A stretch of 64,000 nt of DNA from Sphingobium sp. YR768 (lineage in GTDB: Bacteria; Pseudomonadota; Alphaproteobacteria; Sphingomonadales; Sphingomonadaceae), in contig NZ_FOGE01000004.1 in NCBI RefSeq assembly GCF_900111125.1, positions 1 to 64,000 of the forward strand, in the 5' to 3' direction. Position numbers and translations under genes: made by a program. The stretch's first letter is position 1. Every line of letters starts with the position of its first letter. Shown piece by piece: positions 53,790 to 62,467 of this stretch. The notes beneath the pieces are model-generated. The model was not told the DNA's origin. It was given only the letters and a program-made list of their open reading frames with translations, and did not search any database.

Positions 53790-54974
53790 TTGAACGTCCC
53801 GGCCCATCTTGATGCTTCGCTGGCCCACAATGCGCGTGCGCGCGCCGTTCCCATCTATCTTGACGGTTTCGCAACCCTCCCGCTTGCCCCGGAAGCGGGA
53901 GCATCAATGATCGAAGCCTGGAGCAGGCCAGGCAATGCAAGTTCGCCTCACATCGCTGGCGAGCAAGCAGCGCGGCTCGTTGCTGATGCGCGCGCGTCCG
54001 TTGCAGCTTTGATTGGTGCCATGAGCGCTGAAGTGATCTTCACGTCTGGCGCCACCGAGGCCAATAATCTCGCTTTGCTCGGGACAGCCGTGCCAACCGC
54101 CTTGAAGCGCAAGATCATCGTGTCGGCCATCGAGCACAAATCGGTACTCGAAGTAGCCGCCCATCTCGCGAAGCTGAACTTCGAGATCGTTTTGGCACCC
54201 GTTGATCATCATGGCCGGCTCGATCTTGTAAAGCTGGAGGCCCTTCTCGACGAGCATACCCTGCTCGTCTCGCTGATGGCCGCGAACAACGAAACCGGTG
54301 TTTTGCAGCCCGTCGCGGAGGTGGTTGCTCTCGCGCACGCTCGCGGCGCGCTCGTCCACTGCGACGGGGCTCAGGCAGTCGGCAAGATTGCGATCGACGT
54401 GTTCGACCTTGATGTCGACTATCTGAGCTTCTCCTCTCACAAGATGTATGGACCGATGGGCATCGGCGCGCTGTACGTGTCGAGCAATGCGCCGCGCCCG
54501 GTGGCGCAGAGCTTTGGTGGAGGGCAGCAGGGCGGTCTGCGCGCGGGTACGGAGCCCGTACCGCTCATTGTCGGTTTCGGCGAGGCTGCACGCATCGCGG
54601 CCCGAGACCTCGATGCGAGCGGCGCGCACACCCGCTCATTGTCGTTACAACTATTGCGTGCTCTGTCTGATCGGCAGATTGGGTATCGTCCGATCACTGG
54701 CGATCATGTGACGGTTCCCGGCAGCCTCGCGCTCCAGTTCGTTGGCGTGAATGCTGAGGATCTCTGCGCCTCAGCAAGCCATCGGGTTTCGATATCGACC
54801 GGCTCCGCCTGCACAGCAGGGCAACTTAGAACCTCCCATGTTCTTGAATCAATGGGTTTATCTGGTCAGGATGCCGCCTGTGTTGTCCGCGTGTTTTGCC
54901 ACCGATATCTAACGGAAGCGGACATCGCAGAAGCGGCAGATGCGATCACCGAGGCGGCGCGCAGGCAGCGATAG
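53790..54974 (+). CDS. sspA: Cysteine desulfurase SspA (DndA/IscS-like)
   Basis: A 394-residue PLP enzyme that takes sulfur from cysteine to supply DNA phosphorothioation. It has the fold-type I pattern YLDGFATLPL near the start, FTSGATEANNLAL, His116 in EHKS, NNETGVLQP, the PLP-binding Lys218 in SSHKMYGP and the persulfide Cys341 in STGSACTAGQ. The start is a TTG at 53790; no other start fits. It lies directly before SspB, C and D homologues. A housekeeping role in Fe-S assembly is the alternative, but the context favours SspA. Confidence 0.85.
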   Translation: MNVPAHLDASLAHNARARAVPIYLDGFATLPLAPEAGASMIEAWSRPGNASSPHIAGEQAARLVADARASVAALIGAMSAEVIFTSGATEANNLALLGTAVPTALKRKIIVSAIEHKSVLEVAAHLAKLNFEIVLAPVDHHGRLDLVKLEALLDEHTLLVSLMAANNETGVLQPVAEVVALAHARGALVHCDGAQAVGKIAIDVFDLDVDYLSFSSHKMYGPMGIGALYVSSNAPRPVAQSFGGGQQGGLRAGTEPVPLIVGFGEAARIAARDLDASGAHTRSLSLQLLRALSDRQIGYRPITGDHVTVPGSLALQFVGVNAEDLCASASHRVSISTGSACTAGQLRTSHVLESMGLSGQDAACVVRVFCHRYLTEADIAEAADAITEAARRQR

Positions 54975-55005
54975 CTACTGGACGGCTTCGCCAGTCCGGC
55001 CTATT

Positions 55006-55938
55006 ATGCTGTGCATGAAGCACGCCGTCGTCAGTTCCGATATTCGCGGTCAATTTGCCGGTCACGAAACCTTCCCTTTGCGGCTCTTGTGGCTGAAAAA
55101 GGCCTTTGACGCTGTCGGCGACGGGGCTCCTTCTGGAACATTCCAAGAACAAGATGCTATCGCACGTTTCGGAGTCGGTCGCAACATGGCCGTGTCGATG
55201 CGATTCTGGGCGACCGCATCGGGATTTTTTACGGAGCGCGAGCGGACGATCTTGCCGACGACGCTCGGCAAGATGATCCTCAAAGACGACGGCTTCGATC
55301 CCTATGTCGAAGCGGCGGCTACGGTCTGGCTTGCCCACTGGCATATCGCGGGCTCGCCCGAGATGACGACCACCGCATATTATGCCTTCAATGGCTTGGC
55401 CGCGATCGAGTTCGATCCGGCGACCCTGGTCGATGAGCTGATGGCTCTGGTCAGCAGCCGGGGATGGCGTGCGACGCGCGGCACTCTCAAACGCGATGTC
55501 GAGGTGTTCCTTCGCAGTTACGTTCGCCGCGACGACGCCGCTTCCGAGGATGCGGCCGAGCCATTGCTCGCAGAACTCGGATTGATTCGCGAAGCCCGGC
55601 TTGGCGGATGGTATGAATTTGTGAGGGGGCCAAAGCCTTCTCTGCCCGACGCGGTGTTCGCCTATGCGATCGGGCGCTATTGGGCCGCGCAGGGCAGTTC
55701 GAGCGTACTCACAGCCGAGCAGCTATGCTTTGCCCCGGGGTCGCCGGGACGCGTGTTCAAGCTCGACGAAGACAGCGTCATCACCCGCCTGATGCGGATC
55801 GCCGATACCACCGACAACGCTTGGCGGTGGACCGATACGGCGGGACTGCGCCAGATTCAGCGGATACGGGATATCGCTGTCGAAATGCTGATCCCCGCCG
55901 CTTATGGGCATGCATCTTCGCTCGCGGACGCCGCATGA
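55006..55938 (+). CDS. sspB: SspB-like DNA nickase (DUF4007)
   Basis: A 310-residue DUF4007 protein, the family of SspB, the nicking enzyme of single-strand phosphorothioation. Typical features are the opening GQFAGHETFPLRLLWLKKAFDAV, the segment FGVGRNMAVSMRFWATASGFF, and a C-terminal part with LPDAVFAYAIGRYWAA. The ATG at 55006 or at 55015 can be the start; neither has a strong ribosome-binding site. It overlaps SspC by ATGA. The assignment combines domain with position between sspA and a large ATPase. Confidence 0.85.
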   Translation: MLCMKHAVVSSDIRGQFAGHETFPLRLLWLKKAFDAVGDGAPSGTFQEQDAIARFGVGRNMAVSMRFWATASGFFTERERTILPTTLGKMILKDDGFDPYVEAAATVWLAHWHIAGSPEMTTTAYYAFNGLAAIEFDPATLVDELMALVSSRGWRATRGTLKRDVEVFLRSYVRRDDAASEDAAEPLLAELGLIREARLGGWYEFVRGPKPSLPDAVFAYAIGRYWAAQGSSSVLTAEQLCFAPGSPGRVFKLDEDSVITRLMRIADTTDNAWRWTDTAGLRQIQRIRDIAVEMLIPAAYGHASSLADAA

Positions 55939-58900
55939 CGCCGCTCGCCGACATCGTCGCGATCAATCGCCGGTTTGCCCGTTCCGCGCGCGTCGATACT
56001 GATCTGAACGGCACGCCGCCGCTTGTAGGCTATGTGCTGCAGGCGAGCGTCGCGAAAGCGCTCTCGACCTTGGCGGACAGTCAAATCGAGAGTCAGCAAG
56101 GGGCTTTCACCTGGACGGGTCCTTATGGTGGCGGAAAGTCCAGTGCGGCGCTGCTGCTGGCCAACCTCGTCGCCGGCGCGCCGGACAATCGCAAGATCGC
56201 GCGCAAGATCGTGGGGAAGCCGTTCCAGCAGCATTATGCCAAGGCTTTCCCCGAACAAAACGGTCCGTGGCATGTCGTCGCCGTGACCGGCGGCCGCATG
56301 AGCTTGCGCGACGCGGTGGCCGAGGCCGCTTCGGCGACGTTTCGATGGGGTTCCGATGAACGGTCCTCCGCCATGGCCAGTGATGGCGCGCTGATCGACA
56401 GGCTGTCGGCGGCAGCGGCGCAGGGTGGTGGAGTTCTCGTGATTCTCGACGAACTCGGCAAGATGCTCGAGCATGAGGCTGCGTCCGGGGGTGACGTTCA
56501 CCTGCTGCAAGATCTCGCCGAGCGCGCCTCGCGTAGTGCCGGCCGGCTGATCGTCATCGGAATCCTACACCAGTCGTTCGACCAATATGCCGCGCGAGCT
56601 GCGCGCGATGCCCGGCAGGAATGGGCCAAGGTTCAGGGCCGCTATCAGGATATCGCATTCCTGAGCGGGGCGGATGAAACAGTGGCCTTGCTCGGGCAGG
56701 CGATCGCCTGCGACACCCGGCCTGCAGGCGCGGCAGAGCAAGCCGAGCTCGCGGCCACTGCGGTCGCACAGCGGCGCCCCGCGGATGCTGCCTTGCTCGC
56801 GGACGCGCTTGCCCAGACTTGGCCGCTCAATCCCGTTACGGCCTTGCTCATGGGACCGGTATCCCGCCAGCGTTTCTCCCAGAACGAACGCAGCCTGTTC
56901 GGCTTTCTGAGTTCGGCCGAGCCTGATGGATTTCAGGACTTTCTGGCATCCACGCCGAACGACGGCACAACCTATGGCCCGGCACAGCTGTGGGATTATC
57001 TCGTCGGCAATGTTGGCATGGCGCTCGCAGGCGGCAATGATGGCGCCCGCTTCAGCCTCGCCTTCGAGGCGATCGAGCGTGCCGGCGCCAAGGGCGGGGC
57101 GGCGCATGTCGCGGTCACCAAGGCGGCAGCGGTCATTGAGTTCTTCCGCAACGGGTCGGGCGTCGTCCTCGCCGACGATTTCCTCGGCCTTGCCGTACCC
57201 GAACTGGACACCGCCGGTCTCGCGAACGTGCTGGCCGATCTGCTCGACTGGGCAGTCCTGATCCGGCAGCCGCGCCTCGGCGGCTATGCGCTGTTCGCTG
57301 GCAGCGACTTTGACCTCGAAGACGCCATCGCGCGCTCGATTGGGCCGATCGAGGCCGAGCAGCTGGTCGTACTTCCCCAGCGTGCGGGCTTCGGGTTCGC
57401 GGCTGCGAAGCGCCATTATTTCAAGACCGGTGCACTCAGAACCTTCGAGATTCTCATCCGCATGGTCGGCTCGGAAGATACTGCCGCAGATCTTGCAGTC
57501 ACCTTGGCGACGAGCAAATCCCGCGGCAGCGGCGCGTTGGTCATGTTGATGGGCGACGGCTCGATCGATGGCGGCGAAGTGGAAGCCCTCGCCAAGGCAA
57601 GCGCCAAGAAGCTGAAAGCGTCCGGTGCCGTAATGGCGATCGGAAGCCTGACCGACAGCTACGCATTGCGCGATAGCGCCACCGAGTTGTTCGCCGTCGA
57701 ACGCGTATTGCGCGATCATCCCCAGCTCGAAGGGGACCGCATTGCGCGCCGCGAGATCGCGGCGCGCCAATCGGGCTGCATCGACAGTCTACACCGCACG
57801 CTCGAGACGGCGCTTGCCAATGCGCGCTGGTGGTTCGCGCCCCAGCCGGGCAAGGCGCACCGAGCACCCCTCACGAGCATCGCCACGATGCTCGCCGATG
57901 CCGGCTTTCCCGAGACCCCGATCCTCAAGAGCGAGTTGCTTCAACGCGATCGCCCCTCCTCGAGCGCCATGGCGGCGCTGCGCGAACTCTGCCACGCCAT
58001 GGTCGCAAACACGGACGAACCGAATCTCGGTATCGAAGGCTTCCCGGCCGAGATGGGCCTTTATCTGACCCTGCTCAAGGAAGTCGGTCTTCATCGCGCC
58101 GATACCGAGGGCAATTTCGACTTCCATGCACCACCGCACACCCTGCCTGGTGTAGCGCTCCGGCCTGTCTGGACCGTCCTGGAGGATCGGGCCGACACCT
58201 CGCTCGACGACATCTATGCCATCTGGGCGCAGCCGCCTTATGGCATGAAGGCGGGCGTGATGCCGGTCGTGGCGCTCGCGTACCTGCTCGCCAATCGCGA
58301 GCGCGTCGCGGTCTATGTCGATGGTGTGTTCCAGACCGGCCTCGATGACGTCGTCGTCGACAAGCTGCTCCAGAAGCCCGCCGAGATCCGCATGCGTCAT
58401 ATCGATCGCTCGGTGCGTGAAACCGCCTTCCTGAGCCGGTTGGCAACATTGTTCGGGCTCGATCAGGATGGGCAATCGCTTCCGGTCGCGCGATCCCTCT
58501 TCCAAGCCTTTGAAGAGCTGCCGCAATATGCGCAGCGGACCATGGCGATCAGCGAGGATGCGCATATCGTGCGCGCGACGGTCCTCAAGGCAAGCGATCC
58601 CGAAAGCCTGTTGTTCGAGGCGCTGCCGGAGGCCTTTGGCGAGCGCCTGACGCCGGAGCTTATCATGACCGCGCTCGAGGAATGCCGCGGCGCCTATCCT
58701 GCGGTCCTGGAACAGATGCGCGACGCGATGGCCCGAGCGCTTGGGGTCGATCGCGCCAGTTTCGCCGGTCTCGCCGAGCGGACCGACGTCATCAGCAATC
58801 TCACCAACGACTATAATTTCGAGGCCTTCGCGCGCCGCGCTGCCCTGTTCGAAAGTGGTAAGGGAGACATTGAAGGGTTGATCAGCCTGCTGCTCCACAA

Positions 58901-59231
58901 GCCCGCGCATGGCTGGTCCGACCGCGATCGCGACCAGGCGCTCGTCGAAATGGCGGCCTATGGACGCCGGTTCAGAGAACTCGAAGCACTGGCCGTCGTT
59001 CGCGATCGCCGTTCGTCGACCGAGGCACTGGCCCTCGTGGTCGGCATCGATCCCAACATCCCGCCATTGCTGCGCAGTTTCATCCTGACCGACGATGAGA
59101 AGAAGCAGGCGACGAGCCTCGCAGACGAGGTTCTCGCGACACTTAACTTGGATGCCGGCAACGGCCATTTGCGATTGGCAGCGCTTGCGCGCGCTGTCGC
59201 GAGCCTAGCGGCGGAACAGGAGGCCGCATGA
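55935..59231 (+). CDS. sspC: SspC-like large ATPase
   Basis: A 1098-residue protein with a P-loop ATPase in its N-terminal part: Walker A TGPYGGGKSSAAL (about residues 62-70) and Walker B VLVILDELGK. The remaining ~700 residues have no motif I can name. SspC of phosphorothioation systems is a large ATPase in exactly this position, between the DUF4007 nickase and the PAPS-reductase-like enzyme. Both junctions are four-base overlaps, so the gene is translationally coupled to its neighbours. Confidence 0.82.
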   Translation: MTPLADIVAINRRFARSARVDTDLNGTPPLVGYVLQASVAKALSTLADSQIESQQGAFTWTGPYGGGKSSAALLLANLVAGAPDNRKIARKIVGKPFQQHYAKAFPEQNGPWHVVAVTGGRMSLRDAVAEAASATFRWGSDERSSAMASDGALIDRLSAAAAQGGGVLVILDELGKMLEHEAASGGDVHLLQDLAERASRSAGRLIVIGILHQSFDQYAARAARDARQEWAKVQGRYQDIAFLSGADETVALLGQAIACDTRPAGAAEQAELAATAVAQRRPADAALLADALAQTWPLNPVTALLMGPVSRQRFSQNERSLFGFLSSAEPDGFQDFLASTPNDGTTYGPAQLWDYLVGNVGMALAGGNDGARFSLAFEAIERAGAKGGAAHVAVTKAAAVIEFFRNGSGVVLADDFLGLAVPELDTAGLANVLADLLDWAVLIRQPRLGGYALFAGSDFDLEDAIARSIGPIEAEQLVVLPQRAGFGFAAAKRHYFKTGALRTFEILIRMVGSEDTAADLAVTLATSKSRGSGALVMLMGDGSIDGGEVEALAKASAKKLKASGAVMAIGSLTDSYALRDSATELFAVERVLRDHPQLEGDRIARREIAARQSGCIDSLHRTLETALANARWWFAPQPGKAHRAPLTSIATMLADAGFPETPILKSELLQRDRPSSSAMAALRELCHAMVANTDEPNLGIEGFPAEMGLYLTLLKEVGLHRADTEGNFDFHAPPHTLPGVALRPVWTVLEDRADTSLDDIYAIWAQPPYGMKAGVMPVVALAYLLANRERVAVYVDGVFQTGLDDVVVDKLLQKPAEIRMRHIDRSVRETAFLSRLATLFGLDQDGQSLPVARSLFQAFEELPQYAQRTMAISEDAHIVRATVLKASDPESLLFEALPEAFGERLTPELIMTALEECRGAYPAVLEQMRDAMARALGVDRASFAGLAERTDVISNLTNDYNFEAFARRAALFESGKGDIEGLISLLLHKPAHGWSDRDRDQALVEMAAYGRRFRELEALAVVRDRRSSTEALALVVGIDPNIPPLLRSFILTDDEKKQATSLADEVLATLNLDAGNGHLRLAALARAVASLAAEQEAA

Positions 59232-60067
59232 CCCGCGAGCGCCATATTCTGGGTGTGTCCGGAGGGCGGGATAGCGCGGCACTCGCGGTCTATATGCGCC
59301 AACACCATGCCGAGCTGCCCCTCGAATATTTCTTCACCGATACCGGCAAGGAACTGCCCGAAGTCTACGCCTTTCTGGATCGACTCGAAGGCTTTCTCGG
59401 CCGTTCGATACTAAGGCTGAACCCTGATCGCGACTTTGATTTCTGGCTTTCGGAATATGGCAACTTTCTGCCGAGCCCCCGAACCCGCTGGTGCACACGC
59501 CAGCTGAAACTTCGCCCGCTCGAGCATTGGCTGCGCCGCGATCTGGATGATGGTGTGATCGTGCATTCCTACGTCGCGATCCGCGCGGATGAACCGACGC
59601 GGGAGGGCTATCAGGCCACTCATCCCAATATGCAGGTCTATTTGCCCCTCCGCGATGCAGGCTACGACAAGGCGGGCGTCATCGAGATGCTGCGGCAGGC
59701 CGATGTCGGCGAACCGGATTACTATAGCTGGCGTTCTCGCTCGGGCTGCACATTTTGCTTCTTTCAGCAGAAGATCGAGTGGGTTCGTCTGGCGGAAAAT
59801 CACCGTGATCGCTTCGACGAGGCGGTGGCCTATGAAAAGACCGCCCTCAAGGACGGCTCACCCTTCACATGGTCCCAAGGTGAGAGCCTGACCGACCTGA
59901 TCGCGCCAGCCAGGGTTGAACAGATCAAGGCTGATTATGCGCGCCGGCGTGAACGGCTGCACAAACGTCGCCCAGTCAATCCTCTTTCTGGCAAACCGGT
60001 GGCGACGATCGACGACATCTATGGTGTCGATGAGTCGGATGCTGGCTGCGTCGTCTGTCACAAGTGA
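59228..60067 (+). CDS. sspD: SspD-like PAPS-reductase-family enzyme (DndC-related)
   Basis: A 279-residue ATP-pyrophosphatase with the PP-loop SGGRDS (residues 11-16), FFTDTGKELPEVYAFLDRL and five cysteines in cluster-like places: Cys89 (RWCTRQLK), Cys174/Cys177 (CTFC) and Cys274/Cys277 (CVVC), which could bind an Fe-S cluster. This family activates the DNA backbone phosphate for sulfur insertion in Dnd and Ssp systems. It overlaps genes on both sides. Confidence 0.87.
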   Translation: MTRERHILGVSGGRDSAALAVYMRQHHAELPLEYFFTDTGKELPEVYAFLDRLEGFLGRSILRLNPDRDFDFWLSEYGNFLPSPRTRWCTRQLKLRPLEHWLRRDLDDGVIVHSYVAIRADEPTREGYQATHPNMQVYLPLRDAGYDKAGVIEMLRQADVGEPDYYSWRSRSGCTFCFFQQKIEWVRLAENHRDRFDEAVAYEKTALKDGSPFTWSQGESLTDLIAPARVEQIKADYARRRERLHKRRPVNPLSGKPVATIDDIYGVDESDAGCVVCHK

Positions 60068-62235
60068 GTACGACCGACCAAGCGGCCGCGCACGGCATGC
60101 CGGCTGCAAGCCTCGTCGACATTCTTTCCCCGGTCGAACCCTTCTATATCCTTCCGAAGGACGACGTTGCCGAACTCGTCATCTCCCCTGCGTTGCAGGC
60201 GTGCATGAGTGCCGACGTCATGATCGGCTATTTCGCGAGCCAGTCGCTCGCTGAAATTGCGCCGGGGCTGGCAGCGTACCTCCGAAGCTCGACGCAGCCT
60301 CTTCGCCTGATCGTGAGCCCGTTTCTCACTGCACAGGATCAGGATGCATTGCGGTTGGGGACGCTTGGTTCGGAGGAACTCGCCGCGCTGCGGCTGGAGG
60401 CGGCCCTGCCGGACGCCGACGCGCTCGCGCGACACTCGCTCGAATGCTTGGCATGGCTCATATCGGCGGGACGCCTGCAGATGAAGATCGCGCTGATGCG
60501 CAATGCGCTGTTCCATCCGAAAGCATGGATCTTCACCGATGGCCGGGACGAAGCAGTTCTCCATGGTTCGGCGAACATGACCGGCGCGGGGCTTGGCCGA
60601 AATCGTGAGCAGCTCAGCCTCGCGCGCAATTGGATGGGCAGCGACGCGGCGCGAACTTGCGTCCGTTTGAAGGAAGAGTTCGCGCTGCTATGGGGCGGCG
60701 GCGACAGCGATTGTATTGTGGTCGACCTCCCGCGTGCGTTCCAAGAGAAGCTGCTCCAGGATTATAAGACGGATCGCATGCCATCCGAGGCCGAGTTCCT
60801 GAGTTTATGGCGACGCGGGCACGGACTTCCGGGAGAACCTGTGCCTGGGCCGCAGACTGAAACGCCGGCGTTCACGATTCCCGACTGGTTGCAATACCGC
60901 GCCGGCGACTATGCACATCAAGGGGACGCCGTCGACGCCTGGGAAGCTGCCGAGCGTCGTGGCATTCTGGAAATGTGCACCGGCTCGGGGAAGACGCTGA
61001 CCGCGATGGTCGCAGCACAGCGTCTCTATGCCTCCGAGGGGCCGCAGCTGATCGTCGTCACAGCACCCTATAATGTGCTGATCGAGCAATGGTGCCGGGA
61101 GATCGCGCTGTTCGGCCTCAACCCCGTCAATCTTTCCCATGAAAATGGTGCCGCGGGTCGTGAGCGCGCGATGGCGAACGCGCGTCGACGATTGCGCATG
61201 GGCCTCTCACCGACCGAAGTGATCGTGGTGTCAAACGATACGCTCTGCACGCCCGAGTTCATCGTCCAGGTTGAGCGGTTCGAATGCACGAAGCTCCTGA
61301 TCGCCGATGAATGTCACAATCTGGGAGCGCCCGCCTTCATTCGGAACCCCCCCGAGACTTTTCAGTATCGCCTTGGCCTGTCTGCAACCCCGATGCGGCA
61401 ATATGACGACGACGGAAGCGCGGCTCTTATCGGCTTTTTTGGGCCGGTCTGTTTCAGCTTCCGGCTTGAAGATGCCATCGGGCGATGTTTGACGCCCTAC
61501 GACTATTTCGTGCATTTTGTACCTCTGGCAGATCTCGAAATGGCCGAATGGCGCGACCTGAGCGATCAGATTTCGCGACTGGCCTGGAAGTTCGATGCTG
61601 GCGTCAAGGACGATCATCTCAACAACCTCCTGTTGAAGCGCCGTCGCGTGTTAGAGACGGCTCAGTCGAAGCTCATCAGACTTGGTGAACTCATCGACAC
61701 GGAAGACGTCCGGGATCTTCGTCACACGCTCGTTTACACGACTGACAAGGATCCGGTGCAGTTGGACGCGGTCAATAGCTTGTTGAATGCCCGTCACATT
61801 CTATTTCATCAGCTGACATCGGAAGAATCATCCAATCCGGAGATGTCGCGCCGCATTCTGGATCGATTCAAATCCGGCGACCTTCAGATACTCACAGCCA
61901 AACGCGTGCTGGACGAAGGCGTGAATGTGCCGGAAATTCAGCGTGCCTATTTGCTCGCGAGCACGACTGTCCGCCGGCAGTGGGTGCAACGTCGCGGTCG
62001 ACTGCTTCGCATCTGCAAGGAAATTGGTAAGACGCATGCCATTATCCATGATCTAGTCGCCCTGCCGCCCGAGGCCTATGACGGAAGCGCTTTGGATTCG
62101 GAGGCGAAAAAGATAGTGAGTGCTGAACTCGACCGAGTGTGGGAGTTTGCGCGCCTGAGCAGGAACGCCGCGCAAAACGGAGGTCCTTTTGCACAGGTTG
62201 AGGAATTGCGGGCGATGCTGAAGGGGCGGGATTGA
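60064..62235 (+). CDS. PLD-domain superfamily 2 helicase, SspFGH-module candidate
   Basis: A 723-residue fusion. The N-terminal ~220 residues look like a phospholipase D-type nuclease half: His151/Lys153 in FHPKAW and GSANMT at 168-173, with the following Asp one residue further than the canonical HxKx4D. The helicase part has motif I CTGSGKT (Lys310), motif II DECH (415-418), motif III SATP (440-443) and motif VI near QRRGRLLR. It starts with GTG overlapping sspD. Its place after sspBCD fits the SspFGH restriction module; I cannot say which of F, G or H it is. Confidence 0.75.
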   Translation: MSTTDQAAAHGMPAASLVDILSPVEPFYILPKDDVAELVISPALQACMSADVMIGYFASQSLAEIAPGLAAYLRSSTQPLRLIVSPFLTAQDQDALRLGTLGSEELAALRLEAALPDADALARHSLECLAWLISAGRLQMKIALMRNALFHPKAWIFTDGRDEAVLHGSANMTGAGLGRNREQLSLARNWMGSDAARTCVRLKEEFALLWGGGDSDCIVVDLPRAFQEKLLQDYKTDRMPSEAEFLSLWRRGHGLPGEPVPGPQTETPAFTIPDWLQYRAGDYAHQGDAVDAWEAAERRGILEMCTGSGKTLTAMVAAQRLYASEGPQLIVVTAPYNVLIEQWCREIALFGLNPVNLSHENGAAGRERAMANARRRLRMGLSPTEVIVVSNDTLCTPEFIVQVERFECTKLLIADECHNLGAPAFIRNPPETFQYRLGLSATPMRQYDDDGSAALIGFFGPVCFSFRLEDAIGRCLTPYDYFVHFVPLADLEMAEWRDLSDQISRLAWKFDAGVKDDHLNNLLLKRRRVLETAQSKLIRLGELIDTEDVRDLRHTLVYTTDKDPVQLDAVNSLLNARHILFHQLTSEESSNPEMSRRILDRFKSGDLQILTAKRVLDEGVNVPEIQRAYLLASTTVRRQWVQRRGRLLRICKEIGKTHAIIHDLVALPPEAYDGSALDSEAKKIVSAELDRVWEFARLSRNAAQNGGPFAQVEELRAMLKGRD

Positions 62236-62463
62236 GTGCCGTACAAGGATGAAAAGGTCATCGGCATTCTGCTTGAGCAGGCAGCTGTCGCGGAGGCGCG
62301 CTGCGATGGCTATCATGAGGAGCTAGCCGAAGCCGTCGCGGACATCATGACGGAAGAGCGGCAGAACAGGTTCGCACGTACAAATATTGCCGTTCGCGTG
62401 GCAGATATCGTGAGCCGGGTCGGGACTTACCTTTATACCCATTCCAGCGGTGGGAAGGGTTGA
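62236..62463 (+). CDS. Small helical protein between helicase and SMC-like ATPase
   Basis: A 75-residue protein (starting MPYKDEKVIGILLEQAAVAEARCDGYHEEL), predicted to be all helical, with one cysteine and no membrane segment. It starts with GTG directly after the helicase stop codon and ends four bases before the next ATG, so it is certainly in the operon. I do not recognise the family. Position suggests a subunit joining the two large partners. Confidence 0.65.
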   Translation: MPYKDEKVIGILLEQAAVAEARCDGYHEELAEAVADIMTEERQNRFARTNIAVRVADIVSRVGTYLYTHSSGGKG

Positions 62464-62467
62464 ACCG

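Noticed and set aside
53790-60067. Calling the locus a Dnd (double-strand phosphorothioation) system
   Set aside because: DUF4007 and the large P-loop ATPase before the PAPS-reductase gene are Ssp features. No DndB- or DndE-like gene is seen; only the terminal SMC-like gene recalls DndD.
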